Assembly (NCBI RefSeq): GCF_900128505.1
Contig: NZ_LT669941.1
Coordinates: forward strand, 2,155,760 to 2,219,759
From: Parabacteroides timonensis
GTDB lineage: Bacteria; Bacteroidota; Bacteroidia; Bacteroidales; Tannerellaceae
Length of the DNA stretch: 64,000 bases
Direction of reading: 5' to 3'
Part shown: piece by piece, positions 32,683-41,915 of the stretch
Layout: each line of letters starts with the position of its first letter
How positions within the stretch are numbered: the first letter of the stretch is position 1
The notes under the pieces: generated by a model
Told to the model about the DNA's origin: nothing
Seen by the model: the letters and a program-made list of their open reading frames with translations, nothing else
Databases searched by the model: none
Translations under genes and position numbers: made by a program

Positions 32683-34833
32683 ATGATCGATCAACCTACC
32701 ATAGACCGGATACTTGACACTGCAAACATTGTGGATGTTGTTTCAGAATTCGTTACCCTGCGTAAAAGAGGGATAAACTATGTAGGATTATGTCCTTTTC
32801 ATACTGATAAAACACCCTCTTTCTACGTCTCTCCGGCCAAAAATATCTGCAAATGCTTCGCCTGTGGCGAAGGCGGCACGGCTGTTCACTTCATCATGAA
32901 GCATGAACAGCTGAACTATTTCGATGCCCTGCGCTATCTTGCCAAGAAATACAACATCGAGATACAGGAGCGGGAACTGACCGATAAAGAAAAGCAAAAA
33001 CGCAGCGACCGCGAAAGTATGCTGATCGTCAACGGATGGGCACAACAATACTTTTCCACCCAGCTGTACGAACATGTAGAAGGGAAAACAGTCGGACTAC
33101 GCTACTTTGCCGAACGTGGATTTCGCGAAGACACCATCCGCAAATTCCAACTCGGATACAGTCTCGACCAACGGGATGCCTTGTATAAAGAGGCAACAAA
33201 AAGCGGATATAAAAAAGAATTCCTTGAAAAAACAGGGTTAGTCATTGTTTACGATAACGGAGGGGTGAACGACCGTTTCCGTGGTCGTGTGATCTTCCCC
33301 GTACATACGTTGAGCGGTAAAGTGGTGGCTTTCGGTGGCCGCGTGCTCAAAAAAGACGAAAAGACAGCCAAATATGTCAACTCGCCGGAAAGTGAGATTT
33401 ACCACAAGAGTAACGAACTATACGGTATCTATTTCGCCAAGCAGGCGATGGTGAAGGAAGACCGTTGCTTCCTGGTAGAAGGTTACACCGATGTGATCTC
33501 CATGCACCAGGCGGGTATAGAGAATGTGGTCGCTTCGTCCGGTACGGCTCTTACACAGGGACAGATACGGCTTATACATCGTTTCACCAATAATATTACC
33601 GTATTATATGACGGTGATGCCGCCGGTATCAAAGCCGCCCTACGCGGTATCGACCTGCTGCTAGAAGACGGAATGAACGTCAAAGTGGTTCTGCTGCCTA
33701 ACGGTGAAGACCCTGACTCGTTCGCCCGTAAACACAATGCCAGCCAGTTTGCCGAATTTATCAAACAGAGCGAAACGGACTTTATCCGTTTCAAAACCCG
33801 CTTATTACTGGATGATGCAGGCAACGACCCGATCAAACGTTCATCGTTGATCACGGATATTATCCGCACGGTAGCCATCATCCCCGACAATATAGCCCGT
33901 TCCATCTATATTCGCGAATGCAGTGCGATGATGGAGATAGACGAACAGGTGTTGCTGAACGAGGTAAACAAAATTCGTTTAAATAAGGAAGAAAGGCAAA
34001 ACAACCAGACACAGTCCACACCTCCGGTATCCAATACGATGAGTATGATACCGGAATATCCGGATATTCCCGGTTACCAGCCGATCGTAGAGGATAGCTT
34101 TTTGCCGCCATCGGACGGAGCAATGCCATCATTACCGGACGATATGCCCCCTCCTCCTCCGCCCATGGAAGAATATCCGGCGGGAGAGACAGGCCCCATG
34201 AATATGCCGCCACCCGATTTTCCGCCGGTACAACCGCCGGAAGCGGTTCGCGCCGCCCAGCCGAAACGTTCGCCTTATGAGGTGTACGAACTTACGCTGC
34301 TGAAATATATCGTGCGTTATGGCGAGAAAGTCTTGTTCGACTATGTGGATGAAGAAACAAACGAACATATCGTTATGCATGTAGCCGAATATATCCGTTA
34401 CGACCTGGAACGTGACGATCTGACTTTCTATACCCCGATCTTCAAAAATATGCTCGACGAAGCTGCCGAGAGATGCAAGAACGAGGGATTTATCGCCAAC
34501 CGTTACTTCCTGGCCCATCCGGACCCGAACGTCAGCCGTTTGGCAGCGAACCTGATCAGCGAAAAATATCAATTGAGCAAATATCACAGCAAGTATCGTG
34601 AACTGGAACAGGAAGAGGACAAACTGGATCAGCTGGTTATTCGTGAAATATATGCCATGAAGGATGCCTATATCATACGCCAGATCAAAGAGACCCAGCT
34701 AGGCATCAAGGAAGCACATCTGAAAGGGAATGAAGATCAGGTGTTCGAGTTGATGAGAAAGCTGACTCACCTGAACGAGATAAAGAATGTATTGAGTAAA
34801 GAATTGGGAGAACGTATCGTATTAAAAATGTAA
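32683..34833 (+). CDS. dnaG: DNA primase
   Basis: Makes RNA primers at the replication fork. The N-terminal zinc-binding CHC2 domain shows CPFHTDKTPSFYVSP and ICKCFACGEGG (residues 38-63). The core with the TOPRIM fold follows: FRGRVIFPVHTLSGKVVAFG near 203, VEGYTDVISMHQAG near 265 with the catalytic Glu, and LYDGDAAGIKAALRG near 309 with the acidic metal-binding residues. A Pro-rich linker of about 80 residues (near 445-525, including PPPPPPMEEYP) then separates the core from the helical C-terminal helicase-binding domain. At 716 aa it is longer than the Escherichia coli enzyme (581 aa), mostly because of the linker. An ABC exporter pair follows after 16 bases. Confidence 0.95.
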   Translation: MIDQPTIDRILDTANIVDVVSEFVTLRKRGINYVGLCPFHTDKTPSFYVSPAKNICKCFACGEGGTAVHFIMKHEQLNYFDALRYLAKKYNIEIQERELTDKEKQKRSDRESMLIVNGWAQQYFSTQLYEHVEGKTVGLRYFAERGFREDTIRKFQLGYSLDQRDALYKEATKSGYKKEFLEKTGLVIVYDNGGVNDRFRGRVIFPVHTLSGKVVAFGGRVLKKDEKTAKYVNSPESEIYHKSNELYGIYFAKQAMVKEDRCFLVEGYTDVISMHQAGIENVVASSGTALTQGQIRLIHRFTNNITVLYDGDAAGIKAALRGIDLLLEDGMNVKVVLLPNGEDPDSFARKHNASQFAEFIKQSETDFIRFKTRLLLDDAGNDPIKRSSLITDIIRTVAIIPDNIARSIYIRECSAMMEIDEQVLLNEVNKIRLNKEERQNNQTQSTPPVSNTMSMIPEYPDIPGYQPIVEDSFLPPSDGAMPSLPDDMPPPPPPMEEYPAGETGPMNMPPPDFPPVQPPEAVRAAQPKRSPYEVYELTLLKYIVRYGEKVLFDYVDEETNEHIVMHVAEYIRYDLERDDLTFYTPIFKNMLDEAAERCKNEGFIANRYFLAHPDPNVSRLAANLISEKYQLSKYHSKYRELEQEEDKLDQLVIREIYAMKDAYIIRQIKETQLGIKEAHLKGNEDQVFELMRKLTHLNEIKNVLSKELGERIVLKM

Positions 34834-34849
34834 CAACAACTTATAGCCT

Positions 34850-35776
34850 ATGAACTTTTTGGAAACGGAAGATGTGGTCAAACAGTATGCCAATCATCTT
34901 GCCTTGAACAAAGTCAGCATCCAGGTACCCGAAGGAAAGATATTCGGACTACTCGGACCTAATGGTGCCGGCAAAACCACACTAATCCGTATCATCAACC
35001 GTATCACGGCTCCCGACAGTGGGATCGTTCGTTTCAACGGACGTGAATCGCAGCCGGAGGATATATACCAGATCGGATACCTGCCGGAAGAACGTGGTCT
35101 TTATAAAAAAATGAAAGTCGGCGAACAGGCTATCTACCTGGCACAATTGAAAGGCTTATCCTACCAGGAGGCCCGTAAACGCCTAACGCAATGGTTCGAA
35201 AAGTTCGACATCATGCCCTGGTGGAACAAGAAACTGGAAGAGTTGTCGAAAGGGATGCAACAAAAAGTTCAATTCATCATTACCGTTATTCACGAACCGG
35301 CACTGCTTATATTCGACGAACCGTTCAGCGGTTTTGACCCGGTGAATGCGGAACGGCTGAAGCAGGAAATACTGGAACTGAAGGAGAAAGGACATACGAT
35401 CATATTCTCCACCCATAATATGGCATCAGTGGAAGAAATATGCGATAATATAGCCCTGATAAATCGTTCACAGGTTGTTCTTTCCGGAAATGTAACGGAA
35501 GTAAGGAACCGTTTCCGGAACAATACATTTACTTTATGCATCACATCGGATAGATCCCTGCAAAACGATCAGACGGATATCTTTACTATACTTTCCGAAA
35601 AGGAACAAAGCGGGATACGTGAATTTCAGATCCATAAGGCAGAAGGTATCAGCAACTCTGCTCTACTGTCCACTTTATCGGGACAGGCAGAAATTATCTC
35701 GTTTACCGAAGAGTTACCATCCATGAACGACATATTTATTAACACCGTATCAGGTACAAACACGACACAGGCATGA
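34850..35776 (+). CDS. ABC transporter ATP-binding protein (NatA-like)
   Basis: The ATPase of an export-type ABC transporter, 308 aa. Walker A is LLGPNGAGKTTLI (near residues 34-46), the signature is LEELSKGMQQKVQF, Walker B is LLIFDEPFSGFDP and the switch histidine is in FSTHNMASVEE. A C-terminal DUF4162-like accessory region of about 80 residues follows, as in NatA. Its last four bases overlap the start of the permease gene (ATGA at 35773-35776), so the two form one complex. NatAB exports sodium in Bacillus; in Bacteroidales the substrate is unknown. Confidence 0.92.
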   Translation: MNFLETEDVVKQYANHLALNKVSIQVPEGKIFGLLGPNGAGKTTLIRIINRITAPDSGIVRFNGRESQPEDIYQIGYLPEERGLYKKMKVGEQAIYLAQLKGLSYQEARKRLTQWFEKFDIMPWWNKKLEELSKGMQQKVQFIITVIHEPALLIFDEPFSGFDPVNAERLKQEILELKEKGHTIIFSTHNMASVEEICDNIALINRSQVVLSGNVTEVRNRFRNNTFTLCITSDRSLQNDQTDIFTILSEKEQSGIREFQIHKAEGISNSALLSTLSGQAEIISFTEELPSMNDIFINTVSGTNTTQA

Positions 35777-37083
35777 ATAAAATAGGACTTATAATCAAAA
35801 GAGAGTATCTGCGCCGGGTAAGTAAAAAGTCGTTTATCCTGCTTACACTATTAACCCCGTTTTTGTTTGCAGCACTGGTGTTCGTCCCGTTATGGTTGTC
35901 AACTATCAAAGGAGACGAGGTTCGTAATATCGCCATTATCGATACGACAGGGAAATATGCCCAACTATTTGAAAACAACGAAAGCTACCATTTCGTCCAT
36001 AGCGACAAGACGTTAGACGACTATCGCCAGAACAGTGATAAGGAAATATTCGCCTTCCTAAGTATTACAGACGATCTGTTGAACAACCCCAAGGCGGCAA
36101 CTCTCTACTCGGAGAAGCAGGTCCCCGTCGAACTGAGCCGGTTGGTTAACCAGACATTAAGTAAACAACTCGAAAGCGAAAAGCTTGCTTCCTTCAACAT
36201 CCCCAATCTGAAAGAGATCATCCGGGAAAGTAAAATCAATTTTAATGTACAAACCATCAAATGGAGCGAAGACGGACAGGAAAGTACGTCGTCGGCCACC
36301 GTAGCATCCGTGATCGGAATGGTATTCACGTTCATTATTTATATGTTCATTATGATGTATGGTGCGATGGTCATGCAAGGGGTGATGGAGGAAAAAACCA
36401 ACCGCATTATCGAGGTGATGATTTCTTCTGTGCGGCCGTTCGATCTGATGATGGGGAAAATTATCGGTATCGGTTTTGTCGGATTGACACAGGTATTCCT
36501 GTGGGGAATTATCACGACCGTACTGGTTAGCGTAGGAGGATTCATGTTCTCGGGAGGAGCTGATATGAGTGCCCTACAAGCCGGTCCCCAGATGGGAATG
36601 GTGGATACGAATGCATTGGCTTCTTCTTCCGGTAATGAGATTATGGGAATTATTAATTCTATCAATATCGCAGAGATAGGTATTTCCTTTATCATCTATT
36701 TTATTGGCGGTTATATGTTATATGCATCCATATTCGCGGCAATCGGTTCGGCTGTAGACAGCCAGGAAGATACGCAACAGTTTATGGCACCTGTTACAAT
36801 CTTTATGATCTTTGCATTGTACGCCGGTATTTACAGCATGGAGAATCCGGACGGCCCGCTGGCTTTCTGGTGTTCGATGATACCGTTCACATCACCGATT
36901 GTCATGATGGTACGTATCCCGTTTGAAATACCTTTGTGGGAGAAGTTATTATCTGTTTCTTTACTATATGCTTCGGCTATCGGCATTGTCTGGTTATCAG
37001 CCAAGATATACCGGGTCGGTATCCTGATGTATGGAAAGAAACCGAGTATAAAGGAAATGGTAAAATGGATCAAGTATAAATAA
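35773..37083 (+). CDS. ABC-2 transporter permease (NatB-like)
   Basis: The membrane partner of the preceding ATPase, 436 aa. One helix near residues 22-43 (SFILLTLLTPFLFAALVFVP) is followed by an extracytoplasmic domain of about 150 residues (RNIAIIDTTGKYAQLFENNE onward) and then at least five helices, beginning ATVASVIGMVFTFIIYMFIM. The segment GVMEEKTNRIIEVMISSVRP is a conserved ABC-2 feature in NatB-type permeases and probably contacts the ATPase. Translationally coupled to the ATPase by a 4-base overlap. Confidence 0.9.
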   Translation: MNKIGLIIKREYLRRVSKKSFILLTLLTPFLFAALVFVPLWLSTIKGDEVRNIAIIDTTGKYAQLFENNESYHFVHSDKTLDDYRQNSDKEIFAFLSITDDLLNNPKAATLYSEKQVPVELSRLVNQTLSKQLESEKLASFNIPNLKEIIRESKINFNVQTIKWSEDGQESTSSATVASVIGMVFTFIIYMFIMMYGAMVMQGVMEEKTNRIIEVMISSVRPFDLMMGKIIGIGFVGLTQVFLWGIITTVLVSVGGFMFSGGADMSALQAGPQMGMVDTNALASSSGNEIMGIINSINIAEIGISFIIYFIGGYMLYASIFAAIGSAVDSQEDTQQFMAPVTIFMIFALYAGIYSMENPDGPLAFWCSMIPFTSPIVMMVRIPFEIPLWEKLLSVSLLYASAIGIVWLSAKIYRVGILMYGKKPSIKEMVKWIKYK

Positions 37084-37084
37084 T

Positions 37085-37609
37085 ATGACTTCAACAATAT
37101 CGCTTATATTAAGTCGTCACGGAGAGACGGAAGAGAATAAACTGCGCATCATGCAGGGGCAGATGCCCGGCCATCTCTCCGAATTGGGAAAACAACAGGC
37201 GGAACAACTTGCCGACCTGTTGGAAAGAGAAGAGATCGACGTGATTGTCAGCAGCGACCTGGCCCGGAGTTACGATACAGCCCTGGCTGTTGCCCGTCGT
37301 AAAGGGCTGGAACCTGTACAGACTCCCCTACTCCGTGAAATGGACTGGGGTATCTATACCGGAAAGGTTGCCAACGAAATGGATTTCAAGAACCTGCCAG
37401 AAAGTGTAGAAAGCCTGGAGGCTTTATATAAAAGAGCCGGAGAGTTTCTGGAATTCCTGCAAACCGAATTTCCGGGCAAACGTATCCTGGCTATCGGGCA
37501 TGGGGGATTTAACCGTGCCATCATCGTACGGATAGAAAAAAGGCAGCAAGAGGATATCCTGAAGCTGCCGATTATGAAAAACACAGCTTGCCTGCGCTTT
37601 TCGATATAA
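37085..37609 (+). CDS. Histidine phosphatase family protein
   Basis: A 174-aa phosphoglycerate-mutase-like phosphatase. The phosphohistidine motif is SRHGETEEN near residues 9-17; SSDLARSYDTALAVARRKG and the catalytic Glu in LREMDWGIYTGK follow, and the second His is in AIGHGGFNRAI near 138-148. The substrate is not predictable; relatives act on phosphoglycerate-like acids or on alpha-ribazole phosphate. It starts 1 base after the permease stop, so it ends the dnaG-ABC transcript. It converges on the thioesterase gene with only 12 bases between. Confidence 0.9.
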   Translation: MTSTISLILSRHGETEENKLRIMQGQMPGHLSELGKQQAEQLADLLEREEIDVIVSSDLARSYDTALAVARRKGLEPVQTPLLREMDWGIYTGKVANEMDFKNLPESVESLEALYKRAGEFLEFLQTEFPGKRILAIGHGGFNRAIIVRIEKRQQEDILKLPIMKNTACLRFSI

Positions 37610-37621
37610 AACGGATTTTGT

Positions 37622-38035
37622 CTATACCTGTGGTTGTACGACACTGAACGTGCCGGATGCTTTGCTTACGAGTTTATCATCGCAATAAATCTCGCATTCA
37701 CTGAAATGTACGTGCCGTCCTGGTTTGATCACTGTTCCTTTGGCAATCAACTCTTTCCCCCAGGCTGCCCGCAGGAAGGAGACTTTCAGTTCTGCCGTCA
37801 ATACATCTTTATCCAACGGAGTCATTGTATAGGCGGCAAATCCGGCGATCGTATCGGCCAGGGCTGCCAATACACCTCCATGAATAACGCCGCTATACTG
37901 GCGTTGTTCATCGTGCAAGGGCATACGTGCCTCAACGATCCCATCTTCGACAGTAGTGAATTGTACCCCCAAATGGTTTACATAGGGATTGGTTTTCACT
38001 CTGTCGAGTAATCTTTCTTTTACTTCTGTATTCAT
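37622..38035 (-). CDS. PaaI-family hotdog thioesterase
   Basis: A 137-aa acyl-CoA thioesterase of the hotdog fold. The family signature is SGVIHGGVLAALADTIAGFA (near residues 43-62), with the HGG loop and the Asp that acts as base. The opening NPYVNHLGVQFTTVEDGIVEARMPL is also typical, as in YbdB/EntH and PaaI. Acyl substrate unknown. It is the last gene of the minus-strand salvage run, 28 bases after xpt. Confidence 0.9.
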   Translation of the reverse strand: MNTEVKERLLDRVKTNPYVNHLGVQFTTVEDGIVEARMPLHDEQRQYSGVIHGGVLAALADTIAGFAAYTMTPLDKDVLTAELKVSFLRAAWGKELIAKGTVIKPGRHVHFSECEIYCDDKLVSKASGTFSVVQPQV

Positions 38036-38063
38036 TATCTTTACTCAATTAGTTGGTTTCTTT

Positions 38064-38630
38064 CTAACGGATCGTGATCTTACAATCGTCGAGATTGTCG
38101 ATAATAGCCAAACTTTCCACATGGATACCTGATTCTCGCAATGCTTTTCCTCCATCCTGGAAAGCCTTTTCGATAATAAAGCCCATACCAGCAATCGTCG
38201 CACCAGCCTGTTGAGCCAGGTCGATCATTCCCATAGCTGCATTACCGAAAGCCAGGAAGTCGTCGATAAACAGGATATGGTCGTCTGCCGTCAGGAAATT
38301 ATTACTGATACAAACAGAATAATCACGGTCTTTGGTAAAGGAATGGACTACCGTGCTCAGCATATTCTCCATCGTCTTCGGTTGCTTTTTCTTTACAAAT
38401 ACCACCGGCAGTTGCAGGATATAACCGACCATGATGGCCGGAGCGATACCGCTTGCTTCGATCGTAACGATCTTATTGATATGTTCTCCTTTAAATCGAT
38501 TGATAAATTCTTCGGCAACCTTATACAGAAGCATCGGGTCCATCTGGTGATTTATAAAACTGTCCACCTTCAGGATACCTCCCGGATAACATCTGCCGTC
38601 TTGCAAAATACGCTGTTTAAGTAATTCCAT
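38064..38630 (-). CDS. xpt: Xanthine phosphoribosyltransferase
   Basis: Converts xanthine and PRPP to XMP, which either GMP synthase in this window can use. The 188-aa protein has the Bacillus-type Xpt layout: QRILQDGRCYPGGILKVDSF at the N-terminus, IVTIEASGIAPAIMVGYILQ near residues 54-73, and the PRPP loop HILFIDDFLAFGNAAMGM near 128-145. It lies 6 bases after the nucleobase permease, the same pairing as xpt-pbuX in Bacillus. No purine riboswitch was recognised before it; there is no room for one. Confidence 0.94.
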   Translation of the reverse strand: MELLKQRILQDGRCYPGGILKVDSFINHQMDPMLLYKVAEEFINRFKGEHINKIVTIEASGIAPAIMVGYILQLPVVFVKKKQPKTMENMLSTVVHSFTKDRDYSVCISNNFLTADDHILFIDDFLAFGNAAMGMIDLAQQAGATIAGMGFIIEKAFQDGGKALRESGIHVESLAIIDNLDDCKITIR

Positions 38631-38636
38631 TTGTTT

Positions 38637-40016
38637 TTATTGTGTTTTATCTTCTTTATCTTCCTTTACACGAATGAAAATGTTGGCTATTATAGCGGTC
38701 AGACCGCCAGTTGTAATACCGGATGCAAAAATACCTTTTATAGCCTCCGGAGCCGTTTTCAGGATATCAGGCATTAATTCCACTCCTAATCCGAGAGAAA
38801 GGCTGACAGCCAAAACCAGTGTAGCCTTCCGGTTAATCTCCTGCGAAGCGATGATACGGATACCCGCAGCGGCCACAGTACCGAACATCAACAGGGTTGC
38901 ACCTCCCAAAACAGGATCAGGCATTAATGAGAACACCACACCCACAATCGGAAATAATCCCAGCAGGATCAACATTCCGGCTATATAATAACCGACATAA
39001 CGGCTGGCAACGCCGGTAAGCTGGATAATTCCGTTATTCTGTGCAAAGATAGAGTTTGGAAATGAATTAAAGACACCGGCAACAAAAGAATTTACACCGT
39101 CGGCCAATACACCACCCGAAACACGTTTCAGATATCCCTCACCCTCAATGGATTTACCAGAAATCATAGAATTAGCAGTAACATCGCCGGTAGCTTCAAT
39201 CGCAGTGATCAGGTAAACCAGACCAATAGCGATAAAAGAAGATATATTAAAATCCAATCCGTATTTAAATGGCACGGGGATATTAAATCCTGCCAGATTC
39301 TGAGAAGCGGCAGCACTCATATCTACCATTCCCAACGCAAAAGAAAGTCCGTAGCCGATACATAATCCCAGAACGATCGAACTCATGCGCAAGTATTTAT
39401 TCTTACAACGGTTGAAGAATAATACACTCAACAAAACGGTTGCAGCAACTCCGATATTCTTCAAACTTCCGAACGTACCGTTGTCCATAGCTGCAAAACC
39501 ACCTCCACAAGAAACCACACCGACCTTAATCAGACTCAATCCGATCAGCAAGACGACTATTCCCGAAACCAGCGGAGTTATGATAGTACGCATATACTTA
39601 AAAGTACGGCTGATAACCATTTCTACCGGGGCAGCAGCCATACAAACACCAAAGATCAATGGTAGACCACCTGCCAATCCCGCCGAAATGATCGGCCCGA
39701 TAAACGAAAAACTGGTACCCTGTATACAGAGCAGCCCGGCTCCTACCGGGCCTATCCGTTTACATTGTACAAAGGTTGACACTCCGGAAGCGAAAAGGGC
39801 CATCGACACTAAAAATCCGGTTGTTTCAATATCCAGCTTTAATGCTCCGGCAATAATTAGAGGCGGTGTGATGATTGCGACGAAAATGGCCAGCAAATGT
39901 TGCAAGGCTGCAAACAAAGCCTCTTTCAAAGGAGGCCGGTCATCTATACCGTAAATCAGGTCTGTTTCTTTTACCGGAATGATAGTCTCTTCTAACTCTT
40001 CAGTGTTAATCTTCAT
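38637..40016 (-). CDS. NCS2-family nucleobase (xanthine/uric acid) permease
   Basis: An inner-membrane nucleobase:cation symporter of the NCS2 (NAT) family, 459 aa with about 14 helices. Signatures include ALQHLLAIFVAIITPPLIIA near residues 34-53, LLCIQGTSFSFIGPI near 95-109, AIEATGDVTANSMISG near 271-286 (Glu is the substrate-binding residue) and the NAT motif region FNSFPNSIFAQNNGIIQLTG near 318-337, where the QNNG matches the xanthine-permease motif. Coupling to xpt 6 bases downstream makes xanthine the most likely cargo. It is preceded by the secreted nuclease/phosphatase gene by 18 bases. Confidence 0.92.
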   Translation of the reverse strand: MKINTEELEETIIPVKETDLIYGIDDRPPLKEALFAALQHLLAIFVAIITPPLIIAGALKLDIETTGFLVSMALFASGVSTFVQCKRIGPVGAGLLCIQGTSFSFIGPIISAGLAGGLPLIFGVCMAAAPVEMVISRTFKYMRTIITPLVSGIVVLLIGLSLIKVGVVSCGGGFAAMDNGTFGSLKNIGVAATVLLSVLFFNRCKNKYLRMSSIVLGLCIGYGLSFALGMVDMSAAASQNLAGFNIPVPFKYGLDFNISSFIAIGLVYLITAIEATGDVTANSMISGKSIEGEGYLKRVSGGVLADGVNSFVAGVFNSFPNSIFAQNNGIIQLTGVASRYVGYYIAGMLILLGLFPIVGVVFSLMPDPVLGGATLLMFGTVAAAGIRIIASQEINRKATLVLAVSLSLGLGVELMPDILKTAPEAIKGIFASGITTGGLTAIIANIFIRVKEDKEDKTQ

Positions 40017-40034
40017 ATTTACTTTATATATGTA

Positions 40035-41906
40035 TTACAGTTTTAAATCCTCGAGGGTTTCGCCTTTAGCATTCAATACTCGCAGCGTCATTTCCTTACC
40101 TTTCTTCTGTAAGACCATAACTGTTGCACCATCCATCCGGTAACCGCCACCTACAATGACCGGAAAGTTGTTTCCATTGGCAGCCCCTTTCGGATAATAA
40201 GCATGACGGTGAGTATGCGCATTGATACATACATTGAACGGTGCCTTGGCCAGTAAACCACCCCACAATTCCAGACAAGGATTGTAACGGTCTACATCTT
40301 TGCCGTAAATAGGCACATGATGAATCAGTACGCGCTTATCAGCTTGTTTAAATGGCTTGGATACCAGCTCTTCTTTCAGGAAACCGACCTGGGCGTCACG
40401 CAGGGCTGTAAAATCGTTCAGACCGTAATAAACCCAAAAGTCATCGGGCTTATCTTCACCGCAATCCAGCATCACGATACGTGTATCGCCCCAGTTAAAC
40501 GCACCGTATGTCTTATCGCCGACATAATCGAACAATTTGCGCAAACCGATCGAATAAGCATTCCTGATCTCATGGTTACCACGCAGATAAAAGACAGGTA
40601 CATCGGCAGCCCCGACTGTTTCATTCAGTTCGGAAAGGAAGTGTGTTGCTTCATCATGATTGGCCGGATCGTCGATACAATCGCCGTTAAAGATGACAAA
40701 ATCATAATCAACGTCTTTCACCTGGCCATACAGCGCTTGTAATGTTTCAGAATGTTTGTGCAGGTCATTAAAGATTATGGCTGTAAAATCGGAAGTAGAT
40801 GATTCCGGCAAAGTGAATGTATGGAAATCGGAAACAGCCGTTTCTCCGAAGATTTTCTTATAAGCCTGGTAAAGCATGATTTCCTGTGAACAAATACGAT
40901 AATAATAAGTCTTGCCCGGTTCCAGGTCATTCAGTCTGATCTTATTCTGTAAATCGTTGCAGATCACCTGACCATCCACGATAGTACGCGCTTTCTTCAA
41001 CTGATTCTTATCCGTACCATATTCGACCCAACTGTAAGTAGGAACAGTAGTCTGCCACATAACCGTAATTCCGTTTCCTACAGGATTCTGTAAATAAGGC
41101 TCCGTGCGGAAAATCTTGTCAGCCGGTTGCTTGAAAACGATATCTGTTACGATCGGACGATGATCAGAGGCAGCCGGTTCATCGACAACCCAAGTGGAAA
41201 GGCGTGTAAAAGCCGTAGTATCCTTTGCATAAGCTGCTATATAATCGATCGTTTCTGTCGGTTCATCAGCCGGAAAAGTCGGTTGTTTGGTATTTGTCAG
41301 GATCACAAAGTCTTTCTGTATGCCTTCTATGACTTCCGAATCCGGGTGAGCGTTAAAATCACCGGCAATAAAGAGCGGCTTACTGGCTTTTGCTGCTTCC
41401 TTGCGAAGAATATCCAATGAAGCCAGACGATCTTCCCCTGTCAGGGAAAGGTGGGTACAACAATAGATATATTTTTCAAACTCAACGATCAGCAAAGCAC
41501 GTTCTTCTTCTCTTCCAGGAAGAGACATATAACGATGGCTAAGTGGTTTCTCCTTACTCAACATACCGATACCATATTTCCCTCCGTCATAATCAATGGC
41601 CGGGGCATATACCGGATACATTAGTGTCTTGTCTGCCAATACACGTAATACATCGGTCTGTCCGCTTCTCCCCGTCACACTGTCCACTTCCTGTACGGCG
41701 ACGACATTCGGACGAACTCTATTGATTACGTCAGCCGTACGTTGGAAGTTAGAAACATCATCCATCCCTCTCCCGTTACGGATGTTATAACTCATTATTC
41801 GCAAGGTGTTATTTTCCCTTGCACTCTCCTGCGAATGAATACTACATAACGGCAACAACATAAAAAGTATTGCCATCAACCAAGTTCCGTGTTTCATGAT
41901 ATTCAA
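40035..41906 (-). CDS. Secreted fusion of an endonuclease/exonuclease/phosphatase domain and a metallophosphoesterase
   Basis: A 623-aa exported two-enzyme protein. After a signal peptide (ends LPLCSIHSQ) residues ~30-275 form a DNase I-like (EEP) domain: MSYNIRNGRGMDD, VVAVQEVDS with the metal-binding Glu, IAGDFNAHPDSE and the terminal SDHRPIVTDI. A fibronectin-like, purple-acid-phosphatase N-domain follows (TEPYLQNPVGNGITVMWQTT, then LEPGKTYYYRI). Residues ~390-600 are a calcineurin-like phosphoesterase: FNDLHKH, FNGDCIDD, LRGNHEIR, IHHVPIYG and NAHTHRHAY give the full metal ligand set, although the first motif is DLH. The pair could cut nucleic acid or phosphodiesters and remove phosphate outside the cytoplasm, feeding the permease and Xpt encoded next. 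An inner ATG at 41897 is possible. Confidence 0.88.
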   Translation of the reverse strand: MNIMKHGTWLMAILFMLLPLCSIHSQESARENNTLRIMSYNIRNGRGMDDVSNFQRTADVINRVRPNVVAVQEVDSVTGRSGQTDVLRVLADKTLMYPVYAPAIDYDGGKYGIGMLSKEKPLSHRYMSLPGREEERALLIVEFEKYIYCCTHLSLTGEDRLASLDILRKEAAKASKPLFIAGDFNAHPDSEVIEGIQKDFVILTNTKQPTFPADEPTETIDYIAAYAKDTTAFTRLSTWVVDEPAASDHRPIVTDIVFKQPADKIFRTEPYLQNPVGNGITVMWQTTVPTYSWVEYGTDKNQLKKARTIVDGQVICNDLQNKIRLNDLEPGKTYYYRICSQEIMLYQAYKKIFGETAVSDFHTFTLPESSTSDFTAIIFNDLHKHSETLQALYGQVKDVDYDFVIFNGDCIDDPANHDEATHFLSELNETVGAADVPVFYLRGNHEIRNAYSIGLRKLFDYVGDKTYGAFNWGDTRIVMLDCGEDKPDDFWVYYGLNDFTALRDAQVGFLKEELVSKPFKQADKRVLIHHVPIYGKDVDRYNPCLELWGGLLAKAPFNVCINAHTHRHAYYPKGAANGNNFPVIVGGGYRMDGATVMVLQKKGKEMTLRVLNAKGETLEDLKL

Positions 41907-41915
41907 ATTTAGTGG

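Noticed and set aside
38631..38660. Purine riboswitch before xpt or the xanthine permease, as in Bacillus
   Set aside because: The genes are 6 to 18 bases apart, leaving no space for an aptamer.
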